Shown here: piece after piece, positions 1-9,331 of the stretch | Position numbering within the stretch: the first letter of the stretch is position 1 | Layout of the letters: each line of letters begins with the position of its first letter | NCBI RefSeq assembly: GCF_900101825.1 | Contig: NZ_FNAG01000001.1 | Location: 496,001 to 560,000, forward strand | Direction of reading: 5' to 3' | DNA from: Aquimonas voraii | Lineage (GTDB): Bacteria; Pseudomonadota; Gammaproteobacteria; Xanthomonadales; Xanthomonadaceae | Length of the DNA: 64,000 nucleotides | The notes under the pieces: model-generated | Database searches by the model: none | Seen by the model: the letters and a program-made list of their open reading frames with translations, nothing else | What the model was told of the DNA's origin: nothing | Made by a program: the position numbers and the translations under genes

Positions 1-675
1 TCGCTGGACTCGCGGCCCGAGCGTTACCTCACGTTCGAGAAGAAGGACGTCAACGTCGATTTCTTCGTGAAGTGGCGCATCGCCGATGTGCAGCGCTTCT
101 ACACCGCCACCAGCGGCATCGAGGAGCAGGCCCGCCAGCGCCTGTTGCCGATCATCACCGAGGTCATCCGCAACGAGATCGCCCAGCGCACCCTGCAGGC
201 CGTGGTCGCCGGTGAGCGCCGCGATCTGGCCCAGCGCTTCGTCGATGTTGGCAACCAGCGAGTGCGTGACCTCGGCATCGAAGTCGTGGATGTGAGAATC
301 AAGCGCATCGACCTGCCCGAGGACAGCGAGGTGATCGGCTCGGTCTTCCAGCGCATGCGCGCAGAGCGCCTGCGTGTGGCCAACGAGCTGCGCGCGGAAG
401 GTCAGGAGATTTCCGAGACCATCCGCTCCGATGCTGATCGTCAGCGTCAGGTGCTGGTGGCGGAAGCGCAGCGCGACGCCGAGCGCATCCGCGGTGAGGG
501 CGACGCGCGTGCCGCCGAGATCTACGCTCAGGCCTACGGGGCCGACGCCGAGTTCTACGCCTTCCACCGCAGCCTGCAGGCCTACCGCGAAGCCTTTGCG
601 CGTGGTGACAGCGTGCTGGTGCTCGATCGGGATGCCGAGTTCCTGCGTTTCTTCGAGCAGGCGCCGCAGCGCTGA
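1..675 (+). CDS. hflC: HflC, membrane protease FtsH modulator (5' end missing)
   Basis: C-terminal part of HflC, an SPFH/band-7 protein that with HflK forms a large periplasmic-facing complex around the FtsH protease. The open frame runs from base 1 (starting SLDSRPERYLTFEKKDV), so the N-terminal membrane anchor lies outside the window. Visible are the end of the SPFH domain, the conserved RRDLAQRF stretch, and the long charged helix rich in Arg, Glu and Ala (roughly residues 110-175 of the visible part) that assembles the cage. It ends at a TGA followed 50 bases later by the DUF2065 gene, as in the hflK-hflC-yjeT arrangement of other gammaproteobacteria. Identification is firm; the true start cannot be seen. 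Confidence 0.95.
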   Translation, partial: SLDSRPERYLTFEKKDVNVDFFVKWRIADVQRFYTATSGIEEQARQRLLPIITEVIRNEIAQRTLQAVVAGERRDLAQRFVDVGNQRVRDLGIEVVDVRIKRIDLPEDSEVIGSVFQRMRAERLRVANELRAEGQEISETIRSDADRQRQVLVAEAQRDAERIRGEGDARAAEIYAQAYGADAEFYAFHRSLQAYREAFARGDSVLVLDRDAEFLRFFEQAPQR

Positions 676-725
676 GGGCCTGATGCGGCGCGCCACAGGG
701 CGCGCCGCCCTGGGAGCACGTAGCC

Positions 726-908
726 ATGACCGATCTGCTCGCTGCCCTCTGTCTCGTGCTGGTGTTGGAGGGGCTGCTGCTGTTCGCCGCCCCCGATGCC
801 TGGAAACAGGCGGCCGAACGGTTGATGCAGATGGACGCGCGGGCGCTCAGGCAGATCGGCGGGTTGATGATGATCGCGGGGCTGGTGGCGCTGCAGTTCG
901 TGCGCTGA
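726..908 (+). CDS. DUF2065 (YjeT-like) small inner-membrane protein
   Basis: A 60-residue protein with two predicted hydrophobic helices (about residues 4-22 and 44-58) joined by a short charged loop, the pattern of the DUF2065/YjeT family. Family members lie between hflC and purA in many gammaproteobacteria, as here. The ATG at 726 is the only reasonable start; the upstream sequence GGGAGCACGTAGCC contains a weak ribosome binding site. Function in the family is unknown; position suggests a link to the HflKC-FtsH complex or simple co-transcription. A strong hairpin follows the gene. Confidence 0.85.
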   Translation: MTDLLAALCLVLVLEGLLLFAAPDAWKQAAERLMQMDARALRQIGGLMMIAGLVALQFVR

Positions 909-961
909 CGCCGCCCGTTCGCGAGGGCGTGCAGCGGCCGCATGATTCGCGGATAATCTCG

Positions 962-996
962 CAAAGCCGGGGTCTCGTACCCCGGCTTTGGCGTTT
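962..996 (+). terminator. Terminator-like hairpin after the hflC/DUF2065 genes
   Basis: A perfect 11-bp inverted repeat (arms 962-972 and 980-990, seven-base loop) followed by GCGTTTCT. It is placed 53 bases after the DUF2065 stop and would separate the hfl transcript from purA. The T-run is short, so termination strength is uncertain. Confidence 0.6.
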
Positions 997-1034
997 CTGG
1001 CGCCCGCACAGGTGGCGGCCGGAGTCGCGCCCAC

Positions 1035-1052
1035 GGTGGGCCAGGGCCCACC
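1035..1052. repeat. Dispersed palindrome GGTGGGCC-AG-GGCCCACC
   Basis: Perfect palindrome with eight-base arms and a two-base centre, followed by CTATG. The same core followed by CTATG recurs at 4474-4491, and the core alone recurs inverted at 4322-4339. It resembles REP-type intergenic elements. No transposase of the REP-associated type is visible in this window. Confidence 0.6.
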
Positions 1053-1066
1053 CTATGAATGGAATT

Positions 1067-2704
<1,638 letters not shown>

Positions 2705-2710
2705 GCCTGC

Positions 2711-2717
2711 GTTATGC
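2711..2717 (+). other. Integron cassette left boundary (simple site GTTATGC)
   Basis: GTTATGC matches the recombination core expected at the leading edge of an integron cassette, with the crossover between G2711 and T2712. It is the exact complement of the GCATAAC that opens the attC site at 3049, as expected for the two ends of one cassette. Confidence 0.65.
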
Positions 2718-3094
2718 GTCTAATCATTCCAGCCGTCTTCGCTTTGCTTGTCGCTTGCGCCAGTGGGCCGGATCAACCCGCCCCAAGGGACGACGAGTGC
2801 TTGACGGGCCAGCCAGCTATTTGGACTCTCCTCGAGTCCCCTCCTGCTAATTCGGCGCAGTTGATTGGGTTGGTCTCAACAAAGTTCGCCAATCCTCCCA
2901 AGCAGTTCGAGGAGCGTTGGTACTCGTCTGGCGGAGATGTTCTCTACTGTCGCCGCCACGACTGGTGCATACAGGAGGCTTGGACGCTGGCTCCGAGCGG
3001 ACCCACATGGAGCGTCGTAGACCGGAAGTCGTGGGTCTGCGTGACGACGCATAACAGTTCATTTAAGCCGACGTCGCTCCGCGAAGCGGCTTAA
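2714..3094 (+). CDS. Small cassette-borne lipoprotein of unknown function
   Basis: A 126-residue protein beginning MRLIIPAVFALLVACASG: a short signal peptide with lipobox LVAC, so Cys15 would be lipidated. The mature part is not one I recognise; it holds three further cysteines and several tryptophans and ends FKPTSLREAA because its last codons are read through the attC site. Such tails are typical of cassette ORFs in xanthomonads. The ATG overlaps the cassette boundary GTTATGC and has no separate ribosome binding site, so translation may depend on purA read-through. Base composition is lower in GC than its neighbours (about 55% in bases 2821-2880 by my count). Probably acquired by integrase-mediated insertion. 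Function unknown. Confidence 0.75.
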   Translation: MRLIIPAVFALLVACASGPDQPAPRDDECLTGQPAIWTLLESPPANSAQLIGLVSTKFANPPKQFEERWYSSGGDVLYCRRHDWCIQEAWTLAPSGPTWSVVDRKSWVCVTTHNSSFKPTSLREAA

Positions 3095-3102
3095 CGCAGG
3101 CG
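3049..3102 (+). other. attC recombination site of a solitary integron cassette
   Basis: Opens with GCATAAC, then TTAAGCCG (3063-3070) and its inverted partner CGGCTTAA (3087-3094) around a GC-rich centre, then GCAGGCG. This layout and much of the sequence match the short attC family known from the aadA cassette and Xanthomonas cassettes. It ends at G3102, directly followed by ATGACG rather than another GTT core, so the downstream junction looks like a secondary (G-A/T-T) site. Confidence 0.75.
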
Positions 3103-3753
3103 ATGACGAGCCCGATCGACACGCCCGAACGCCGCGCGCATCTCCGCGCGGCGTTCGAGGCGCACGCGCTTCGCTGTCCGCCGCAGGCCGATCTCGCCGC
3201 CGCGTACATCGACCTGCTGGCTGACCCGCTGGCGTTTTCGCGCGAGCGTCTGGCCGGCCACTTCACAGGCTCGGCCTGGCTGGTGTCAGGAGACGGACAG
3301 CGGGTGCTGCTGACCCATCACCGCAAGCTGCAGCGCTGGCTGCAGCTGGGCGGTCACGCCGATGGCGATGCGGATCTGGCGGCCGTTGCGCTTCGGGAGG
3401 CCGAGGAAGAGTCGGGCCTGCAGGGCCTGAGTCTCGAGGGCGGGCTGTTCGATCTCGATCGCCACTGGATTCCCGAGCGCGGCGAAGTGCCGGGCCATTG
3501 GCACTACGACGTGCGCTACGTCGTTCGCGCCGGTAGTGATGAGGTCTTCGCGGTCAGCGAGGAATCGCTGGCCCTGGCCTGGGTGTCGATCGAGGATCTC
3601 CTGATCGCCGCGTCCTCTGATGAATCGCTGCAGCGGATGGCGAGGCTTTGGCAGGCGCTTCGGCAGGCTCGCCAGCAAGCCTCTCGCGCGCCCGCCGACC
3701 CGGGCGTCACTCCTTCTTCGCAGCCTGGGTTTGCACCCGGCGCTTCAGGCTGA
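3103..3753 (+). CDS. NUDIX hydrolase
   Basis: A 216-residue NUDIX protein, expected to cleave a nucleoside diphosphate linked to some other group, using divalent metal. The NUDIX box is at about residues 83-105 and ends REAEEESGL, giving the catalytic REUXEEXGU core; the preceding Glu of the consensus is Ala, which is tolerated in some members. The preceding WLQLGGHADGD segment is typical. The ATG is immediately after the attC site, and removing the cassette would place it about 9 bases after the purA stop, so it was probably once co-transcribed with purA. The C-terminal 30 residues are low-complexity and overlap the convergent DUF2721 gene by 47 bases. The substrate cannot be deduced. Confidence 0.85.
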   Translation: MTSPIDTPERRAHLRAAFEAHALRCPPQADLAAAYIDLLADPLAFSRERLAGHFTGSAWLVSGDGQRVLLTHHRKLQRWLQLGGHADGDADLAAVALREAEEESGLQGLSLEGGLFDLDRHWIPERGEVPGHWHYDVRYVVRAGSDEVFAVSEESLALAWVSIEDLLIAASSDESLQRMARLWQALRQARQQASRAPADPGVTPSSQPGFAPGASG

Positions 3754-4189
3754 GCTCCAGCTCGGTGTTCAGGCCGTTCACCGCCAGATGCACTTCCAGC
3801 CCCATGGCCACGCTGGCCACCAGCAGCGAGGCCACGCCGAACAGGGCGAAGCCCGCGGGCACTTCGCCCAGGGCGAAGCCGGTGTAGGCGTCAATCGCAA
3901 GCGCGAGGCTGGTGGCAACGAAGGCGCCCAGCGCCACGTACAGCAGCACGCAGGCGCGCAGCACGTAGTGGCTGCGGCGACGGTGCTGGGTGATCTGCCG
4001 ATCCACCGCAGCGCGAAGTTCCTCATTGCCGCATTCGCCGCGCGTCTGCAGCAGCGCGCGCAGGCGATCGACCACGCGTGCCAGCCGGTTGTTGGCCGAG
4101 ATCAGCAGCGAACCGGTGGCCGCCATCAGCAGGGCCGGGGCCAGCATGGCGGTGAGGATGGGGTAATGGCTGCCGGCATCGGGGATCAT
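3707..4189 (-). CDS. DUF2721 family membrane protein
   Basis: About 160 residues with an N-terminal hydrophobic helix containing the family hallmark ATGSLLISANNRLARVVDR, then a charged coiled segment, then two to three further membrane helices (roughly residues 75-140). This matches DUF2721, an uncharacterised bacterial membrane family. I chose ATG 4189 because upstream codons are proline- and cysteine-rich and not conserved-looking; an ATG at 4237 is possible. It converges on and slightly overlaps the NUDIX gene. Function unknown. Confidence 0.8.
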   Translation of the reverse strand: MIPDAGSHYPILTAMLAPALLMAATGSLLISANNRLARVVDRLRALLQTRGECGNEELRAAVDRQITQHRRRSHYVLRACVLLYVALGAFVATSLALAIDAYTGFALGEVPAGFALFGVASLLVASVAMGLEVHLAVNGLNTELELSLKRRVQTQAAKKE

Positions 4190-4321
4190 CGGTGAGTGGC
4201 TGCACGGGGGAGGGCGGCCACACATGCTAGCCGGCAAATGGAGCGCTGGTTGCGTCCATGTGGGCGCAGCACAGGTCGCGGAGTCGCTCCCGCGGGAGCA
4301 CGGATTCCCACGAGCTCATGG

Positions 4322-4491
4322 GGTGGGCCCTGGCCCACCGGAGCTCGACGCTCGCCTCCGGTCAGGCTGTTCGTTGATGAAACCCGGAATGGCCGCGGTG
4401 ACCCGTTGGGGCGTTCGGTTTGCCGATGAAAGCGCGCCGAGCACGCGACATGAACGGCGAGGTCCAGGCCATGGTGGGCCAGGGCCCACCC
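4322..4491. repeat. Two inverted copies of the GGTGGGCC palindrome
   Basis: Perfect palindromes at 4322-4339 (centre CT) and 4474-4491 (centre AG), in opposite orientation 152 bases apart. The second continues into CCTATG exactly like the copy at 1035. Together with the following heptamer array they fill the 448-base gene-free stretch 4190-4637, in which I see nothing that codes. Confidence 0.6.
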
Positions 4492-4551
4492 TATGCACTC
4501 GCGAGCGCAATGCTTGATTGCATCCGTGCTCGCTTCGTTCAAGCTCTTCCC

Positions 4552-4635
4552 GAATCCCGAATCCCGAATCCCGAATCCCGAATCCCGAATCCCGAATCCC
4601 GAATCCCGAATCCCGAATCCCGAATCCCGAATCCC
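4552..4635. repeat. GAATCCC heptamer array, 12 perfect units
   Basis: Twelve uninterrupted copies of GAATCCC ending two bases before the stop codon of the outer-membrane barrel gene. Short versions of the same heptamer occur elsewhere in this window near 11299, 28561 and 49861. Perfect tandem units of this kind should vary in number by slippage. It is not a CRISPR: there are no spacers. Confidence 0.9.
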
Positions 4636-4637
4636 CG

Positions 4638-6860
4638 TCAGAACCGCCAGCGCAGGTTCAACAGCCAGGCCTGCGCCCGATAGTCCGGGCTCTCATCGCC
4701 GAGCAGGATGACATTGGCCAGGGTGTTCGGCGCGGTCCCGTCCTCGGCGAAGTCGGCGCCGTCGAAGCGTTCGAGGCGGTAATGCAGTCCCAGCTCGACC
4801 CCTTCGCGCAGCACGTATTCGAAGCCGGCATCGACCCGCAGCAGGCGGGCGCGGGTGTCGGGCAAGGGTGCGCTGGTGAGCGCGCTGCCGGTCGTGACGC
4901 GCAGCGCGCCCTGCGCATCGCTGAGGCTGGCATCGGCGCGCAGGCGCAGGCGCGAGCCGGGTGCACGATGGGCGAGGCCCACGCCCAGGCTGTCCACCGT
5001 GTCGGCGTGTTTGACCGACCAGTTGCGGTTGGGGTCATTGGCCTGCGGCAGGCGGTTGGCGCCGCCCTGGAAGGCCCGCCCGCGCTGCGCGGCATCCAGC
5101 CATTCGCGGCCGGCGAAGGCATTCAGCCAGAGGTTCTGCGTCAGCCCCTGCGCGAGATCCAGCTGCACGTGGCGTACTCGGCTGTCGGTGAGGCCGAACT
5201 CCGAGGCGCGGTAGTCATCGCGCACCTCGCCGAGGCTCAAGTTCCACTGGCTGCGCGCGCTGGCCGCGAAGCTGGCGAAGCCGCCGACCTGATGCCGACG
5301 GCGGTCGGCCAGGTGGTACTGGCGCAGGCCGGGAAGATTCTCGAAGGCGCCCGGCACGCTGGCGATGTAGTCGGGACTGTGGCTCTCGACAAAGTCGCGG
5401 CTGCCCAGATAGGTCGAGCCTTCGCGGTCCGCGCCGCCCAGCTTGAAACCGTAGTCGAAGCGTTCGCCCACGCGGTGCCGCAGCTTGAGCAGCAGTCGCT
5501 GCTCACGGCTGTCGCTGCGCGCCGAGGCCGTGCGCTTGATGGCCTGGTGGGCGAGTTCGGCGTCGATGCCGAAGCGCTGATGCGGATGCCAGCCGGCGCC
5601 CAGCGCGTACAGGCTGTCACGATAGCCGGGGGCGACGTTGAAGCGCCGGCGCGCGCTGTTGGCGGCGGCGCTCTGCAGTTCGGAGTCACCGCTGATGTAG
5701 ACGTACTCGTCGACCGGCGTGCGGTTGTCGCGGTCATCGATGCGCAGGCGCGCGTCCCAGCGCAGCGCGCTGTCCGAGCGCTGGGCCAGGCGCAGGCTGA
5801 GCAGGCGGGTGTCGACGCGGCCGTCGAGGTCGGGACGGGGCAGCGGCACCGACAGCGCCGCCAGCAGGGCCGGCACCGCGCTGTAGTCAAGATAGGCCTG
5901 GTTCTGCCGCATCTGCCCGACGGCGAGATCGGCGTTGAGGCGCAGGCTGGGCGAGAGCGCATAGCCGGCGGCGAGACTCAGCTGGTGGAAGCGGTTGTCG
6001 GGCGCGGGCTGGGCGCGATTGAGTGCGGGCGACCCCGTCCCCGCAGCCCATCCGGCCACCTGGGCGAAGGGCGTCTGCCAACTGAGTGCATCGAGCGCGT
6101 TGTCGAAGTGCGAGAGGTAGAAGCCGGTGCGCAGCTGCAGGCGCGGGCCGGCGTGCAGCAGGCCGAGGTCGGCCGTGCGCGTGCGCTGGTCCAGCGGGGC
6201 GGCGAGCAGGATCGCGCGCGCATTGCCGCCGGTGTTTCCGCTGACCGCGGCGAAGCGGCGCAGGCCGGACTGCTGGCTTTCGCGATAGCGGGCATCGAGC
6301 TGCAGGTGCGCGCCGAGGATCGCGCGGCCGCGCAGCTCGGCCTGGCCGCGACGGCGCTCAAGCTCGACCGGCACCAGCGAGGGCAGCAGCTCGCGCATCG
6401 CGGCGGTGGTGGCGCCGGGCACCCAGCCCGCGGGCAGGGCGAAGCCGCCGCGGCCGTCGGCGTGCATCGGGGTGAGCACCTGAGTCACTCCGCTGGAGAG
6501 GCGCCCGCCTTCCGCCTCAATGCGCCAGCGGCCGGCTTCGCCCAGGGCGAGCGAGACACTTGGCTGCGGACCGCCGGCATCGCGCACTTCCGCGCGCCAG
6601 AAGCGCGAGGTCTCGGGCGACAACGGTTGGCACAGCAGCAGATCCAGCAGGCCCAAGGCGCCTTCGTCCTGCGCGCGGCCGGCGAGCGCGCCGCGGCGGA
6701 AGGGATCGGCGCTGGGCAGGGCGGCCGTCAGCACCAGACTGTGGCAGCCATCGTCCACGGGCAGCCAAGCGGGGGCGTCCTTCGCTGGCGCCGAAAGGCT
6801 GCTGGTGGAGGCCAGCGCGAGGGCGAGAGCCGTGGCGAGCGGAGCGATCCTGCACTGCAT
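4638..6860 (-). CDS. MtrB/PioB-family outer-membrane beta-barrel protein
   Basis: A 740-residue outer-membrane barrel of the kind that sheathes a decaheme cytochrome so electrons can cross the outer membrane. Seen: a signal peptide (about residues 1-24), many alternating amphipathic strands with arginine and aromatic residues through the whole length, and a C-terminal LNLRWRF ending in Phe, the barrel-assembly signature. The ribosome binding site AGGAGA precedes ATG 6860, nine bases after the stop of the decaheme cytochrome gene, so the two form an operon. The N-terminal region has isolated cysteines but no CXXC motif, which the Shewanella MtrB proteins carry. Family assignment rests on fold pattern and neighbour, so it is good but not certain. 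Confidence 0.85.
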   Translation of the reverse strand: MQCRIAPLATALALALASTSSLSAPAKDAPAWLPVDDGCHSLVLTAALPSADPFRRGALAGRAQDEGALGLLDLLLCQPLSPETSRFWRAEVRDAGGPQPSVSLALGEAGRWRIEAEGGRLSSGVTQVLTPMHADGRGGFALPAGWVPGATTAAMRELLPSLVPVELERRRGQAELRGRAILGAHLQLDARYRESQQSGLRRFAAVSGNTGGNARAILLAAPLDQRTRTADLGLLHAGPRLQLRTGFYLSHFDNALDALSWQTPFAQVAGWAAGTGSPALNRAQPAPDNRFHQLSLAAGYALSPSLRLNADLAVGQMRQNQAYLDYSAVPALLAALSVPLPRPDLDGRVDTRLLSLRLAQRSDSALRWDARLRIDDRDNRTPVDEYVYISGDSELQSAAANSARRRFNVAPGYRDSLYALGAGWHPHQRFGIDAELAHQAIKRTASARSDSREQRLLLKLRHRVGERFDYGFKLGGADREGSTYLGSRDFVESHSPDYIASVPGAFENLPGLRQYHLADRRRHQVGGFASFAASARSQWNLSLGEVRDDYRASEFGLTDSRVRHVQLDLAQGLTQNLWLNAFAGREWLDAAQRGRAFQGGANRLPQANDPNRNWSVKHADTVDSLGVGLAHRAPGSRLRLRADASLSDAQGALRVTTGSALTSAPLPDTRARLLRVDAGFEYVLREGVELGLHYRLERFDGADFAEDGTAPNTLANVILLGDESPDYRAQAWLLNLRWRF

Positions 6861-6869
6861 GGCTGTCTC

Positions 6870-7799
6870 CTATCGCGTGGCGCCAACGCCGGAGGGATGG
6901 TTGCTGCCGTGCACCTGCTGATGGCAGTTGAGGCAGTCCTGGCCCATCAGCGAGGTCGAGCCCGAGGGCAGGCTGCTGCCGGACAGCCCGGTGCCAGACA
7001 GCGCCGTGCTCGGATGGAACTGGGCCAGATGGCACTGCTGGCAGAGGAAGGGCGTGCGCTGCTTCAGCAGGGCCGCATGCGAGCTGCCGTGTGGGGTGTG
7101 GCAGCTCATGCAGTCTTCGGCGGCCGGCGGATGCTCCCAAAGAAACGGACCGCGCATCTCGGCGTGGCATTCGTGGCAGGTCTCGTTGAGCGTGCTGCGC
7201 GTGAGTGCCCCCGGCGTGGCGCTGCCGTGCGGGGCGTGGCAATCGCTGCACTGCATGCGACCCATGTCCAGCGGATGCGCCGAGACCTTCATGAATTCGG
7301 CATGCTCCTTGCGATGGCAGCTGGCGCAGTGCGCGACCTCGGTGTCGGCGCTGAGCATGGGATCGTCGAGCGTGTGCAACTGGTGGCAGTCGACGCAGGC
7401 GAGGCCAGCGTCGGCATGCGCACTGGCGGTCCAGTGCAGGGCGCTGTTGCGGTGGCAGTCGAGGCATACCGCATCGCCGGCGCCACCGCCTTCACCCTTG
7501 GCGAATCGCACGTCGGTGGCGGAGCGTGGCTCGCCGCGCGGTGGGCGGCGCATATGGGCCTCGCTGGCGCCGTGGCAACTCGCGCAGCCCTCTTCGGCGA
7601 AGCGGTTGCGTGGGTCGGACAGCACGGCGTGCGGTCCGTGCAGGACGGCGTTGAGCTCGGGATCGTCGTGGCAGGCGAGACAGGTGTCGGCGGCTTCGGG
7701 AAGCTGGGCGTGAGCGAGCCGTGCGTCCGTCACAAGCAACAGCAGAGCGGCGCAAAGGACTGGAGCAAGCGCGCGCAGGCGCCGCATGATCGAATGCAT
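6870..7799 (-). CDS. DmsE/MtrA-type periplasmic decaheme cytochrome c
   Basis: A 309-residue secreted multiheme cytochrome. After a signal peptide (MRRLRALAPVLCAALLLLV, cleavage near AHA-Q), I count ten CXXCH haem-binding motifs: CLACH, CASCH, CLDCH, CVDCH, CASCH, CSDCH, CHECH, CMSCH, CQQCH and CLNCH. This number and length match MtrA/DmsE/PioA-type cytochromes, which sit inside an MtrB-type barrel and pass electrons across the outer membrane. The next gene encodes such a barrel. Start chosen at ATG 7799, where a GGGGG ribosome binding site and a good signal peptide follow; ATG 7787 and 7817 are alternatives. It is transcribed divergently from the flavoreductase gene. Confidence 0.93.
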   Translation of the reverse strand: MHSIMRRLRALAPVLCAALLLLVTDARLAHAQLPEAADTCLACHDDPELNAVLHGPHAVLSDPRNRFAEEGCASCHGASEAHMRRPPRGEPRSATDVRFAKGEGGGAGDAVCLDCHRNSALHWTASAHADAGLACVDCHQLHTLDDPMLSADTEVAHCASCHRKEHAEFMKVSAHPLDMGRMQCSDCHAPHGSATPGALTRSTLNETCHECHAEMRGPFLWEHPPAAEDCMSCHTPHGSSHAALLKQRTPFLCQQCHLAQFHPSTALSGTGLSGSSLPSGSTSLMGQDCLNCHQQVHGSNHPSGVGATR

Positions 7800-7858
7800 G
7801 AACGCGCCCCCGCGCATCGGAATGTGGGCAAGTCTAGACAAATGTAGCCAAGCTGGTT

Positions 7859-7887
7859 TTGATCCTGATCGGGGCGGCCCGATCAGG
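7859..7887. promoter_or_regulatory. Inverted repeat and FNR-like motif between divergent redox operons
   Basis: TTGAT-CCTG-ATCGG (7859-7872) resembles the FNR/CRP-type site TTGAT-N4-ATCAA with the last two bases different. It overlaps a perfect 10-bp inverted repeat, CCTGATCGGG / CCCGATCAGG (7864-7873 and 7878-7887, four-base loop). It lies in the 155-base divergent promoter region of the decaheme and flavoreductase operons, so an operator is plausible. Unverified. Confidence 0.35.
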
Positions 7888-7954
7888 CGCCGCCATCCTT
7901 GCAGTCGCTCCGCAGGGCGATAACTCCATCCCCCACCTCCGCCAGGAAGATGCC

Positions 7955-9295
7955 ATGAGTCAGCGCGGCACCCACACGCCCCTGCAGCAGCGTGCGGCCT
8001 TCTGGCTGTTTGTCTACGTGCTGCTTGTGGTCGCACCGCTGGGCCTGCTGCTGCTTGGCGAACGGCCGCGACCCGGCGGCTTCTGGTGGGACTTCGCGTT
8101 GGCCTTGGGCTATGCCTCCTTGGCGATGATGGGCCTGCAGTTCGCCCTGACCGCGCGCTTCAAGCGGGCCACCGCACCCTTCGGCATTGACCTCATCTAT
8201 TACTTCCATCGCCATCTCGCCTCGATCGCCACAGCTTTGCTGGTGATCCACGCGCTCATCCTTCTGCTGCGTTTCCCTGCGGCCGTGGGGCGGATAGACT
8301 TCGTCAACGCGCCGATCCACATGAGTGCTGGCTGGGTCGCTGTCTTCGCTTTTCTTGCGCTGGTCGCCAGTTCGCTGTGGCGCAAGCGGCTGCGGCTGGA
8401 GTACGACCGCTGGCGCCGCGTGCACGTGGTGCTGGCGGTGATCGGCCTCGTTGCAGCCCTCGTGCACGTGCTGGGCTCGGCCAGCTACCTCGAAGTGCCG
8501 TGGAAATACGCGCTGTGGGCGGGACTCGGTGCGTTCTGGCTGGGTCTGGTGCTGTGGGTGCGCGGCCTGCGTCCGTTGGCCTTGATCCGGCGACCTTGGA
8601 CCGTGGTCGAGGTGCGCCCCGAGCGCGGCCGCAGCTGGACGGTAGCGGTCGAGCCCGAGGATGGCCGGGGCTTCGATTATCGCCCGGGCCAGTTCGCCTG
8701 GCTGAGCCTGCGCGCCTCGCCTTTCGGCATGCGCGAGCATCCCTTCTCGATCGCCTCCAGCCCCAGCCGGCCGGGCAGGCTGGAGTTCACCATCAAGGAA
8801 CTGGGTGACTTCACCCGCACCATCGGCAGCCTCAAGCCCGGCGAGAGCGCCTGGGTGGATGGGCCCTACGGCAACTTCGGCGTCGAGGGCCACGAGGATG
8901 CGCCCGGGCTGGTCTTCATTGCCGGCGGCGTCGGCATCGCGCCGGTGATGAGCCTGCTGCGCTGGCTGGCCGATCAGAAGGACGCCCGGCCGCTGTGGCT
9001 GTTCTACGGCAACCGCGATGTCGAACGCATTGTGTTCCGCGAGGAGCTTGAAGCCCTGCAGCAGCAGCTCTCTCTGAAGGTCGTGCATGTGCTCGGAGAT
9101 CCACCCGCGGACTGGCAGGGCGAGCGCGGTTTCATCACGGCTGAAGTGTTGAACCGGCACCTGCCGGGGCAGCGTGATCGCCTGCACTATTTCGTCTGCG
9201 GCCCGGAGCCGATGATCCGCCTGTCCGAACGCAGCCTCGACGCACTCGGCGTGCCGCTGGCGCGCCTGCACTCCGAGATCTTCGATCTCGCCTGA
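7955..9295 (+). CDS. Ferric-reductase-like transmembrane flavoprotein (NAD(P)H/FAD)
   Basis: A 446-residue inner-membrane oxidoreductase. The N-terminal half has about six membrane helices with histidine pairs His85-His99 and His157-His171, each 14 apart, as in the bis-haem ferric-reductase/NADPH-oxidase fold. The C-terminal half is a ferredoxin-NADP-reductase domain: FAD-binding RPGQF (243-247) and EHPFSI (261-266), nucleotide-binding GGVGIAP (324-330) and CGPEPM (415-420). It should take electrons from NAD(P)H through FAD and haem to a periplasmic acceptor. AGGAAG precedes ATG 7955. It is followed 36 bases on by a small cytochrome c and is divergent from the decaheme/barrel pair, suggesting it feeds that conduit. 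The direction of electron flow in vivo is inference. Confidence 0.9.
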   Translation: MSQRGTHTPLQQRAAFWLFVYVLLVVAPLGLLLLGERPRPGGFWWDFALALGYASLAMMGLQFALTARFKRATAPFGIDLIYYFHRHLASIATALLVIHALILLLRFPAAVGRIDFVNAPIHMSAGWVAVFAFLALVASSLWRKRLRLEYDRWRRVHVVLAVIGLVAALVHVLGSASYLEVPWKYALWAGLGAFWLGLVLWVRGLRPLALIRRPWTVVEVRPERGRSWTVAVEPEDGRGFDYRPGQFAWLSLRASPFGMREHPFSIASSPSRPGRLEFTIKELGDFTRTIGSLKPGESAWVDGPYGNFGVEGHEDAPGLVFIAGGVGIAPVMSLLRWLADQKDARPLWLFYGNRDVERIVFREELEALQQQLSLKVVHVLGDPPADWQGERGFITAEVLNRHLPGQRDRLHYFVCGPEPMIRLSERSLDALGVPLARLHSEIFDLA

Positions 9296-9331
9296 ACCCG
9301 AACACGCATCGCCACCACGAGGAGACACACC

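Noticed and set aside
4552-4635. Possible CRISPR array
   Set aside because: The units are seven bases long and directly joined, with no spacers and no cas genes nearby.
4518-7847. A long open frame of 1109 codons on the plus strand, with a RIPNPES-like repeat at its start
   Set aside because: It lies antisense to the barrel and decaheme genes, whose signal peptides, haem motifs and ribosome binding sites are clear. Its start only translates the heptamer array. Such frames arise from high GC content.
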